Translations under genes and position numbers: made by a program
Shown: positions 1 through 6,178 of the stretch, in pieces
Layout of the letters: each line of letters begins with the position of its first letter
Numbering within the stretch: the first letter of the stretch is position 1
The notes under the pieces: generated by a model
The model's input: the letters and a program-made list of their open reading frames with translations, nothing else
What the model was told of the DNA's origin: nothing
Database searches by the model: none
NCBI GenBank assembly: GCA_003978805.1
Contig: QNYI01000113.1
Coordinates: 1 to 14,123 of the forward strand
Reading direction: 5' to 3'
DNA length: 14,123 bases
Origin: Desulfurobacterium sp.
GTDB taxonomy: Bacteria > Aquificota > Aquificia > Desulfurobacteriales > Desulfurobacteriaceae

Positions 1-1
1 T

Positions 2-103
2 AACGGGTTTATCTACGTTTCTGACGGTAAGCACTTTACCCTCATCTCTCCCGGCCCCGACGGAGAGGAGGGAACGGAGGACGATATAAAGGTGAAGAAG
101 TGA
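2..103 (+). CDS. C-terminal end of a probable pseudopilin (GspG-like), partial
   Basis: Only the last 33 codons are in the window, ending in TGA at 101-103. The visible tail has a short beta-strand segment (GFIYVSDGKHFTLIS) followed by a Gly/Asp/Glu-rich stretch (SPGPDGEEGTEDD) and a basic end. This resembles the Ca-binding C-terminal end of major pseudopilins of type II secretion and related type IV pilin-like proteins, where an aromatic/Ser-Gly-x-Asp-Gly segment precedes the terminus. The N-terminal prepilin motif that would settle the identity lies outside the window. The stop codon overlaps the next gene's start (TGATG), so the two are probably cotranscribed. Family call moderate; coding status good. 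Confidence 0.55.
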   Translation, partial: NGFIYVSDGKHFTLISPGPDGEEGTEDDIKVKK

Positions 104-816
104 TGGTTATCTACGGCGTTAACCCGGTAGCCGAGGCTGTAAGGGCAGGGTATCCGGTTCTGAAAGTTTTTATTGAAGAAGGCTTTAAGGACAGGGAGAG
201 GATATTGCCCCTCCTTAAGAAAAGGGGAGTTAAGGTTGTAAAGGCGAGTAAAAAGAAGCTCCTTAACGTGGCAAAGACAGAAAAACATCAAGGAATCGTT
301 GCTATCGTTTCTCCGGTAGAGCCTGTGGACTTTGGAGAGCTCCTTGACAGGACGATATCAACTAAAGGGTGTCTTCTCTTCCTTGACAGGATAGAGGACC
401 CTCACAACCTCGGGGCAATCTTCCGTTCTGCCGATGCCTTCGGGGTTACGGGAATCGTCCTCCCTAAGGATAGGAGTGCAAGTATTACGGACACAGTGGT
501 GAAGGCTTCAACGGGGGCTGTTTTCTACGTTCCCTTTGCCGTCGTCGGGAGCTTTGTAAACTCCTTAAAGGAGTTTAAGGAAGCAGGAGGTTGGCTCATC
601 GGCCTTGAGGCCGGTGGGAAGAGCGTAGCCGGTTACAGTTTCCCTTTTCCTTTGGGGCTTGTCGCCGGCTCTGAGGGAAGGGGCATTTCAAGGAGTGCGC
701 TAAAACAGCTTGACGATATCGTTTCTATTCCGATGAGGGGACACGTTAATTCCCTCAACGTCTCTAACGCCGTTGCGATAGGCCTATATTTAGTATCCCA
801 ACAACAAGGCACTTAA
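103..816 (+). CDS. rlmB: 23S rRNA / tRNA 2'-O-ribose methyltransferase, SpoU family (RlmB/TrmH group)
   Basis: This 237-residue SPOUT-class enzyme transfers a methyl group from S-adenosylmethionine to a ribose 2'-OH of RNA. In RlmB the target is G2251 of 23S rRNA; the exact target here is inferred from the family only. Residues 1-70 match the N-terminal substrate-binding domain (start MVIYGVNPVAEAV). The three SpoU motifs are intact: motif 1 at about 95-110 (DRIEDPHNLGAIFRSA, with Asn102 and Arg108), motif 2 at 187-196 (VAGSEGRGIS, Glu191) and motif 3 at 209-226 (includes SLNVSNA), which form the trefoil knot. A GTG at 100 is also in frame, but the AGGTGA-like ribosome site at 90-95 lies about 7 bases from the ATG at 103, so I prefer ATG. 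The gene overlaps the upstream stop and is followed after 10 bases by the next gene. Confidence 0.88.
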   Translation: MVIYGVNPVAEAVRAGYPVLKVFIEEGFKDRERILPLLKKRGVKVVKASKKKLLNVAKTEKHQGIVAIVSPVEPVDFGELLDRTISTKGCLLFLDRIEDPHNLGAIFRSADAFGVTGIVLPKDRSASITDTVVKASTGAVFYVPFAVVGSFVNSLKEFKEAGGWLIGLEAGGKSVAGYSFPFPLGLVAGSEGRGISRSALKQLDDIVSIPMRGHVNSLNVSNAVAIGLYLVSQQQGT

Positions 817-826
817 AGGAGGAAAG

Positions 827-1225
827 ATGGAAGACCTTAAGGGAAAGCTCGTTTTCATTCAGACTGCAGGGGGCGAAAGCGTTATACCCTCTTCAGGTAT
901 TATCGGGGTCGTTGAAGAAGTTACGCCGGAGTGCGTAAAGATAAAGGACGCCGGAGTGTTTGCTCTACTTCCGACAACTAAGGGAGCTCAGGCGACAATT
1001 ATGCCGTTAGACCCGACGGCTAACGAGCCTGTGGAGGCTTACGTCCTCAAGAGCCAGATAGTTGCTATTGTTCCCGTCGGCGACAGGTCAAGGCTTAAAG
1101 AGTTCCACCAGCAGTTTAAGGCGGCAGCTGCCGGAATAGAGCTCGCCTCTCCGGGAACGATAGACCTTTCAAAGATAAAAGAGTTCCCTAAGGGTGGCGG
1201 TAAAGGAGGAATTACCCTTACGTGA
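827..1225 (+). CDS. Small conserved-looking protein of unknown function
   Basis: I do not recognise this 132-residue protein. It has no signal peptide or membrane segment. Residues 1-90 read as short alternating beta-strands (LVFIQTAG, GIIGVVEEV, CVKIKDA, YVLKSQIVAIVPV), the look of a small beta-barrel such as an Sm/SH3-like fold, though no diagnostic motif is present. A short helix (about 88-103) and a Gly/Lys-rich tail follow (FPKGGGKGG). There are no His/Cys clusters or catalytic signatures. The start is well supported by an AAAGGAGG ribosome site just before ATG 827. The gene lies between an RNA methyltransferase and a two-component kinase; its TGA overlaps the GTG start of the kinase (GTGA), suggesting translational coupling. 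A regulatory or RNA-binding role would be speculation. Confidence 0.75.
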   Translation: MEDLKGKLVFIQTAGGESVIPSSGIIGVVEEVTPECVKIKDAGVFALLPTTKGAQATIMPLDPTANEPVEAYVLKSQIVAIVPVGDRSRLKEFHQQFKAAAAGIELASPGTIDLSKIKEFPKGGGKGGITLT

Positions 1226-2229
1226 AGGCGGAGGATATCCTCTTTTCAATCCCCTTCCCGGTTGCCATAACCGACGGGGAGGGGAGGATTGTTAACGTCA
1301 ACCAGAAGTTTGAGATACTCGTAAACAGGTCGCTAAAGTACCTTAAGGGAAGGAAACTCTCCTCTTTTTTCCGTAGAGCTCCTGAAATAGACAGGAAGGT
1401 AACCGAGGCCTTTCAACGTCTCGTTGAGGTTTTGGGTTTCAGGGATGGACAGTTCTTCTTGAACTTTGCTCCCTTCTTTGTCTCCTCCGAGGTTAAAGGG
1501 GTTATAGTTGTTATTCAGCCGGCTCCTGAGAGCCCTTTTGAGAAGGACATCCTTGCTTTCCTTAAAGGCCTCTCTCACGAGGTTCGGAACCCTTTAAGCG
1601 GGATAAAGGGAGCTGCCAAGTGTTTGAGAGAGCTCCGCACCTACGATGAGGAGCTCATATCTGTTCTTCTGGAGGAGACGGAGAGGATAGAGAGGCTTTT
1701 AGAGAGGGTCGTTAAGAGCTTTGACTTTTCGGTTCTGAACTTGGAGGAAACGAACGTCCATAAAGTTATTCAGTCGGTCGTTAAGCTCTTTGAATCGGAG
1801 CTTAAGAGGAGCGGCGTTAACGTCGTATACAACTTTGACCCGTCCCTACCGGAGATTTTACTTGACAGGGATAGGATAACTCAGGCATTTATGAACATCT
1901 TTAAGAACGCCATTGAAGCGGTTTCCGACTCCCCTAAGAAGGAGATAAGGATAGAGACGGGTTACGCCATTCACCCTTCGGGTTTCATATTTATGAGGGT
2001 TAGGGACTCCGGGGTCGGAATGAGCGAGGAAGAGCTCTCCAACCTCTTCCTTCCCTTTTACACCACCAAGGAAAGGGGAAGTGGCCTCGGGGCCTTTATC
2101 ACTAACGAGATAGTGAAGAGGCACGGCGGAGAGATAAAGGTAAAGAGTGAAAAAGGAAAGGGCACGGAAGTAACGGTACTTTTACCGATGAAGAGGAGAG
2201 ATGGCGAGGGTACTGATAGCCGACGATGA
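1222..2229 (+). CDS. NtrB-type PAS sensor histidine kinase
   Basis: A 335-residue cytosolic sensor kinase with no membrane segments. Residues 1-100 form a PAS-like sensor domain (PFPVAITDGEGRIVNVNQKF). The H-box is at 116-131, with phospho-acceptor His119 in LSHEVRNPLSGIKGAAK, a version typical of the NtrB/GlnL group. The ATPase domain has an N-box around 221-231 (AFMNIFKNAIEA), G1 at 262-267 (DSGVGM) and G2 at 286-290 (GSGLG). The enzyme should autophosphorylate and pass phosphate to the response regulator whose gene overlaps it by 29 bases. The start is GTG 1222, overlapping the previous stop, with AAAGGAGG at 1202-1209. In the family the signal is often nitrogen status through PII, but no glnA or glnB lies in this window, so the stimulus is unknown. 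I give no symbol because NtrB-like kinases serve several pathways. Confidence 0.88.
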   Translation: MKAEDILFSIPFPVAITDGEGRIVNVNQKFEILVNRSLKYLKGRKLSSFFRRAPEIDRKVTEAFQRLVEVLGFRDGQFFLNFAPFFVSSEVKGVIVVIQPAPESPFEKDILAFLKGLSHEVRNPLSGIKGAAKCLRELRTYDEELISVLLEETERIERLLERVVKSFDFSVLNLEETNVHKVIQSVVKLFESELKRSGVNVVYNFDPSLPEILLDRDRITQAFMNIFKNAIEAVSDSPKKEIRIETGYAIHPSGFIFMRVRDSGVGMSEEELSNLFLPFYTTKERGSGLGAFITNEIVKRHGGEIKVKSEKGKGTEVTVLLPMKRRDGEGTDSRR

Positions 2230-3571
2230 GAGAAGCATAAGGTTAGTTCTCAGGAAGTACCTTCAGTCCCAAGGGCACGAAGTTATTGAAGCAGAGGACG
2301 GTAAGAAAGCTTTAGAGATTTTAAGGAGCTCCCCCGTTGACGTTGCCTTTGTTGACATAAAGATGCCGGGAAAGAGTGGTTTAGAGATACTGGACGAGGT
2401 AAAAGACGTTCCCATAGTAATCCTTACTGCCTACGGGACTATGGACTACACCGTTTCTGCAATGGAAAAGGGAGCCGTTGACTACATAACGAAACCTTTT
2501 TCCTTTGAGGAGATAAAGGAGATTCTGGACAAAGTTCTCTTCTCCCATTCCCAAGGGGTTGAGTCGGCAGAGACTTCTGAGGAGATAGTTGGAACGAGTA
2601 AAAGGATGCAGGAAGTCTTCAAGCTGGTGGGTAGAGTGGCAAAGAGTGACGTTACCGTCTTAATAACGGGAGAAAGCGGTACGGGAAAGGAGCTAATAGC
2701 AAAAGCTATACATAGGTATTCGGACAGGAAGGATAGGCCTTTCCTTGCCGTTAACTGTGCCGCCCTTCCTCCTAACCTCCTTGAAGCGGAGCTCTTTGGC
2801 TACGAGAGAGGAGCTTTTACGGGAGCGGTTTCCTCAAAAAAGGGACTTTTTGAGCAGGCAAACGGCGGAACGCTCTTTTTAGACGAGATAGGGGAGCTCC
2901 CCTTAGAGCTCCAAGCAAAACTTTTAAGGGTTCTTCAGGAGAAGGAAATCCGCAGGATAGGAGGAGAGAGAACAGTAAAGGTTGACGTAAGGATAGTTGC
3001 GGCCACAAACAGGAACCTTGAGGAAGAGGTTAAGAAGGGAAACTTTAGAGAAGACCTCTTTTTCAGGCTAAACGTTGTAACCATAGAGCTCCCGCCCCTA
3101 AGGGAAAGGAGAGAGGACATCCTGCCCCTTGCCCTCTACTTTATCAGGAAGTTTTCAAAGGAGTTTAAGTTACCCGTTAAAGAGCTTACAGAGAGGGCAG
3201 TTGAGTGGCTCATGAGCTACGACTTCCCGGGAAACGTGAGGGAACTTGAGAACATGATACTGAGGGCGATGATAGTTTCCCCCACGGGTGTTATAGACGT
3301 TGAAGACCTTAAACCTTCTGCCACTTTTTCCGGAACTTCTTCCTTTGAGGAGGCGATAAAGAACTTCGTAGTTGAAGTCTTTACCTTGGAGCAGAAAGAA
3401 AAGAGTAACCTCTACGATTTAGTTATAAGGAGTGCCGAGAGGATTCTCATCTCTGAGGTTCTGCGTTTCTGTAACTTCAACCGCCAGAAAGCGGCTCAAG
3501 TCCTCGGCATCCACAGGAATACCCTTCGTCGGAAGATAAAGGAGCTGGGTATAGAGACGGGAAAAGATTGA
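2201..3571 (+). CDS. NtrC-family sigma54-dependent response regulator
   Basis: A 456-residue transcription activator with the full NtrC plan. The receiver domain (1-115) has the acidic pocket Asp8/Asp9, phospho-acceptor Asp52 in FVDIKMPG, Thr76 and Lys98. The AAA+ domain (about 130-365) has Walker A GESGTGKE at 157-164, the GAFTGA loop at 204-209 that contacts sigma54, Walker B LFLDE at 225-229, and arginine-finger candidates Arg283 and Arg289 in REDLFFR. A Fis-type helix-turn-helix lies at about 415-450 (FNRQKAAQVLGIHRNTLRRK). All signature residues are intact, so it should be an active ATPase working with sigma54 RNA polymerase. Its partner is the overlapping kinase upstream. I saw no convincing -24/-12 promoter in the short intergenic region after it, so its targets are not evident here. 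Confidence 0.93.
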   Translation: MARVLIADDERSIRLVLRKYLQSQGHEVIEAEDGKKALEILRSSPVDVAFVDIKMPGKSGLEILDEVKDVPIVILTAYGTMDYTVSAMEKGAVDYITKPFSFEEIKEILDKVLFSHSQGVESAETSEEIVGTSKRMQEVFKLVGRVAKSDVTVLITGESGTGKELIAKAIHRYSDRKDRPFLAVNCAALPPNLLEAELFGYERGAFTGAVSSKKGLFEQANGGTLFLDEIGELPLELQAKLLRVLQEKEIRRIGGERTVKVDVRIVAATNRNLEEEVKKGNFREDLFFRLNVVTIELPPLRERREDILPLALYFIRKFSKEFKLPVKELTERAVEWLMSYDFPGNVRELENMILRAMIVSPTGVIDVEDLKPSATFSGTSSFEEAIKNFVVEVFTLEQKEKSNLYDLVIRSAERILISEVLRFCNFNRQKAAQVLGIHRNTLRRKIKELGIETGKD

Positions 3572-3654
3572 TATATCTCATTGTTGTTAATTGGTGTATA
3601 GATATATTAGACACTTAAGAGTTTGAGAACACTCTGTCTATTGTTAGGTCAGTA
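3571..3654 (+). promoter_or_regulatory. AT-rich intergenic region with inverted repeats and possible promoter
   Basis: This 84-base stretch is more AT-rich than the flanking genes. It holds an 8-base perfect inverted repeat, ATATATCT (3571-3578) and AGATATAT (3600-3607). An overlapping imperfect palindrome pairs GTGTATA (3594-3600) with TAGACAC (3608-3614), matching 6 of 7 positions. A plausible sigma70-type promoter is TTGTTG (3581-3586), a 16-base spacer and TATATT (3603-3608), so a protein bound at the second palindrome would cover the -10 element. There is no GG-N10-GC pattern as expected for sigma54. A modest ribosome site (TAGG near 3645-3648) precedes ATG 3655. Promoter and operator are predictions from sequence pattern only. 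Confidence 0.35.
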
Positions 3655-4257
3655 ATGAAGTTCCCCTTTGGTAAAGATAGAAAAGGTAGGGTAATACTGT
3701 GTCAGGACGGTTCACCCTTTGCTCCTCAGTATCCCGGCGGGATAGACCCTTCCCGGTGTACCGGGTGCGGGGAGTGCGTTGAAGTCTGTCCGCAAGGGTG
3801 TATAGAGCTCCGAGAAGTTGACGGTAAACAGGTAGCCGTCCTTGTCAGCTTGGACTTCTGTATAGGCGACGGAATATGTAAGATGATCTGTCCCGAGGAT
3901 GCCTTCCTCTGAGGTTTCGGTTGTTCCTCCAGTCTGGAGGATATAGAGGTCAGGGTAGAGGATCTCATCGCTGATGACGACGGTAACTACGCCTACCTTA
4001 CCTTCGGCGGTCACCTTTACACTCCTTTTTTCTTTGAGACTATAGATAAGAGCAAGTGCCAGAACTGTGAGCGTTGCTTAATGCTGTGCGATACCAGAGG
4101 AATTGACGATGACGGTAACGTTGTCCCTGCGTTCCCGGAGATCTGTAGCGGTTGTGCCCACTGCGTCAAGGTCTGTCCGTCTCAGGGGATAAAGGTTCGT
4201 CCCATTCCCCTTGAGGAAATGATAAAAAGGGTAAAGGCACGGCTAAAGGAAAAGTGA
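3655..4257 (+). CDS. Selenocysteine-containing polyferredoxin (UGA at 3910 read as Sec86)
   Basis: Read as an ordinary gene this stops after 85 codons at TGA 3910-3912. The same frame then stays open for 114 codons to TGA 4255-4257 and encodes more of the same kind of protein, so I read it as one 200-residue selenoprotein. Iron-sulfur motifs in order: I, Cys35/38/41/45 (CTGCGECVEVCP); II, Cys69/Asp72/Cys75/Cys79 (CIGDGICKMICP); then Sec86 in LUGFGCSSS with Cys90 four residues later; III, Cys135/138/141/145 (CQNCERCLMLCD); IV, Cys164/167/170/174 (CSGCAHCVKVCP). There is no signal peptide, so it is probably a cytosolic electron carrier or oxidoreductase subunit. Asp72 replaces a ligand Cys as in Pyrococcus furiosus ferredoxin (CIGDAIC). 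A hairpin after the TGA resembles a bacterial SECIS. Alternatives are a pseudogene or sequencing error (TGA for TGT/TGC). The electron partner is unknown; no catalytic subunit is adjacent. Confidence 0.75.
3913..3946 (+). promoter_or_regulatory. Candidate bacterial SECIS element downstream of UGA 3910-3912
   Basis: Directly after the in-frame TGA, 12 unpaired bases lead into a hairpin. Its arms are TCCTCCA (3925-3931) and TGGAGGA (3935-3941), seven perfect pairs around the apical loop GTC (3932-3934); with the last A-U pair open the loop reads AGUCU. The lower stem can be extended past a bulged U (3924 or 3942) by a few weak pairs. Bacterial SECIS elements that bind SelB have a short stem, a bulged U and a GU-bearing apical loop; the E. 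coli fdhF loop is AGGUCU, placed about 20 bases after the UGA. Here the loop G is 20 bases past the UGA. Structure and spacing are seen directly; SelB binding is inferred. Confidence 0.7.
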
Positions 4258-4259
4258 AC

Positions 4260-5129
4260 TTAACTGCACGTTTTAAGCTCTATCCCCAGCCAGATGGCCG
4301 TTTTCCTTAAGTCCGGGTGGCCGTTTAGCAGGTAAGTTAGCTCCTTTAGTGAAATGGGTAGGACAGGTTGAGCCGTAAACTCTATACAGCGGGGGTTCTC
4401 TATAAATTCGGTTAGCGGTTGTCCTATCCTTTGGTAGAGAACCTTGTCCTTGCCGACGGCTTTATTGATGGACTCTACGAGCCTTTTCTTGAGTTCATCT
4501 ACCTCTACTCCTTCTTCTACCGCCTGCTCCTTGAAGTACTCTGCTACAAAGCCCCTGTCCCTATACTTGAGGGCTAAGTAGGCAATCTTGGCTTCTCTGA
4601 GGGTTTTTCTCTCCGATATCGTTCCTGCAAGGGCTTTTTCAAGTTTCTTCCTTGAGAGGTTCTTAAGCTTTAAGCTTAAGGAGAGGTCTCCGAGGGAGGA
4701 AACGGAGGTCTTCAGCACCACTTGTAGGCTATCATCGTCAAAGGAGTAGCCGGTTACCAAGTTCACTACCGTCTGGGGGGTGTTTGTTATTCCGAGGAGG
4801 CTACTGGGAAACCTAAGGCCGGTGACCTTTATTAGCATGCGGTCGGGGAGCTCCCTTTTCCTCGCCGTAAAGGGTAGGTCTATCTCTAAGGCCTTTACCG
4901 AAACGTTGAGGCCAAGGATTTCGGCTTTTAAGTCCTTAAGCGTTATGGTATTCCTGAGGAGGTTGTAGTCCACCTCCCTGCAGGAGGTAGGGAAGGGAAG
5001 GTTGTTAACTCTCTTTCTGAACTTCTCTAAGATTTTTGCCTCAACGTAGGTCTCAACGGCAAAGTAGGAGGAAACAACTGCACCTATAAAGAGTAGGAGG
5101 ACTACGAGAGCTCTCGTCCTTGAAGTCAT
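4260..5129 (-). CDS. Membrane-anchored protein of unknown function
   Basis: This 289-residue protein has an N-terminal hydrophobic helix (about residues 7-24, ALVVLLLFIGAVVSSYFAV) after a short basic start, so it is probably held in the inner membrane with the rest in the periplasm; cleavage is uncertain. The remainder has beta-rich stretches of alternating polarity (NTITLKDLKAEILGLNVSVKALEIDLPF, 60-87; SLGDLSLSLKLKNL, 145-158) and a helical C-terminal third. This layout recalls AsmA-like or DUF748-like envelope proteins, but I cannot assign a family. Cysteines at 50, 248 and 288 could form a disulfide. The start lies 2 bases after the hemE stop, so it is probably the last gene of that operon. 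Its stop is 2 bases from the stop of the convergent selenoprotein gene. A link to heme metabolism is suggested only by position. Confidence 0.75.
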   Translation of the reverse strand: MTSRTRALVVLLLFIGAVVSSYFAVETYVEAKILEKFRKRVNNLPFPTSCREVDYNLLRNTITLKDLKAEILGLNVSVKALEIDLPFTARKRELPDRMLIKVTGLRFPSSLLGITNTPQTVVNLVTGYSFDDDSLQVVLKTSVSSLGDLSLSLKLKNLSRKKLEKALAGTISERKTLREAKIAYLALKYRDRGFVAEYFKEQAVEEGVEVDELKKRLVESINKAVGKDKVLYQRIGQPLTEFIENPRCIEFTAQPVLPISLKELTYLLNGHPDLRKTAIWLGIELKTCS

Positions 5130-5131
5130 GG

Positions 5132-6178
5132 CTACTTTCTCAGCTCCCTGCTTATTCTGTGGACTGTATCAACCAAAAACTTGGCCTTTCTTGGGTCTGT
5201 CTGGGGCAGTATACCGTGTCCCAAGTTGAATATGTGTCCCCTTGCCTTTAGTCCTTCCTCTAAGATTTTCCTAACCTTTTCCTCTATCGTTTTTTCATCG
5301 GCAAAGAGGGCTACAGGGTCAAGATTACCCTGAATGGACTTATCTACCCTTTCAAGGGCAAAGGGAATTTCCGTCTTCCAGTCAAGGCCTATTACGTCTA
5401 CGTTCAGCCTGTTATTTACCTCTAAAAGGTGTGAGGAGTTTACGCCAAAGTGGATTATCGGCGTTTCTGGGTATTTCCTTTTTAGCTCGTTGACTATCCT
5501 CTCTGTGTAGGGGTAGACGAACTTCTCGTAATCCTCTTTTGAGAGGACTCCCATCCACGAGTCAAAAATTTGGACTAAGTCTACTCCGGCCTCTATTTGT
5601 GCAGACAGGTAGTTTACTACCGTGTCTGTCAGCTTGCTCATAAGGGAGTTCCAAACTTTTGGGTTGTTCCACATTGTACTCTTGGCGGCTATGTAGTTTT
5701 TGGAGCTCCCCCCTTCCAGCATGTAGCTTGCAAGGGTAAAAGGTGCACCGGAAAAGCCGATTAACGGTCTATCTGTAAGCTTTTCCTTTATTATCTGTAT
5801 CGTCTCAAGAACGTAAGGTAAATCCTTTTCAGGCTCGGGGATTTTCAGCCTCTCAACGTCGTCAACAGTCTCAACCTTTGGGTTTAAAATGGGGCCTTTC
5901 CCTTCAACGAACTGAACCTCAATTCCCATCTTCTCTACTGGGACTAAGATATCAGAGAACAAAATGGCAGCATCAACGCCTATCTCCTCAATGGGAATCA
6001 GCGTAACTTCTGCCGCAAGCTTAGGGTTTCTGCACAGGTTCATAAAACTCCCTGCCTGCTTCCTTACCTTCCTGTAGCGGGCAGAGTACCTTCCTGCCTG
6101 CCTCATAATCCAGATGGGTGTAAAATCGGTCTTCTCTCCCCTTGCTGCTTTAAGGAGCGGATGTTCTTTCAGTGACAT
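5132..6178 (-). CDS. hemE: Uroporphyrinogen decarboxylase
   Basis: HemE removes the four acetate carboxyl groups of uroporphyrinogen III to give coproporphyrinogen III, a cytosolic, cofactor-free step of heme synthesis. The 348-residue length is normal for the family. Conserved elements are intact: the N-terminal signature PIWIMRQAGRY (21-31, with substrate-binding Arg26 and Arg30), Asp76 in LFSDILVP (the pyrrole-binding aspartate), GFSGAPFTLASYM (141-153, Tyr152), FDSW (205-208, Ser207) and His321 in NLGHGI. The ATG at 6178 has a strong GGGAGG ribosome site five bases upstream, inside the end of the restriction-modification gene, and the reading frames overlap by 10 bases, so hemE is expressed from the same transcript or by coupling. 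The next gene starts 2 bases after its TAG stop. Confidence 0.96.
   Translation of the reverse strand: MSLKEHPLLKAARGEKTDFTPIWIMRQAGRYSARYRKVRKQAGSFMNLCRNPKLAAEVTLIPIEEIGVDAAILFSDILVPVEKMGIEVQFVEGKGPILNPKVETVDDVERLKIPEPEKDLPYVLETIQIIKEKLTDRPLIGFSGAPFTLASYMLEGGSSKNYIAAKSTMWNNPKVWNSLMSKLTDTVVNYLSAQIEAGVDLVQIFDSWMGVLSKEDYEKFVYPYTERIVNELKRKYPETPIIHFGVNSSHLLEVNNRLNVDVIGLDWKTEIPFALERVDKSIQGNLDPVALFADEKTIEEKVRKILEEGLKARGHIFNLGHGILPQTDPRKAKFLVDTVHRISRELRK

Noticed and set aside
3581-3610. Possible sigma54 (-24/-12) promoter upstream of the selenoprotein gene
   Set aside because: The only GG (3593-3594) is not followed by GC ten bases later, so the required pattern is missing.
3655-3912. A complete 85-residue two-cluster ferredoxin gene ending at TGA 3910
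   Set aside because: The frame continues open for 114 codons with two more Fe-S motifs and a SECIS-like hairpin follows, so a stop here is less likely than Sec. A truncated product from inefficient decoding remains possible.
3712-4014. Minus-strand open frame of 100 codons antisense to the selenoprotein gene
   Set aside because: No family-like features, and it is antisense to cysteine-motif codons that are clearly under protein selection on the plus strand.
4662-4680. Near-perfect 19-base palindrome (9-base arms, CTTAAGCTT/AAGCTTAAG) inside the membrane-anchored protein gene
   Set aside because: It is explained by alternating Leu-Lys codons (SLKLKN) in a beta-strand; similar runs occur in the restriction-modification gene (LKLKL). 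It does not lie at a gene boundary.
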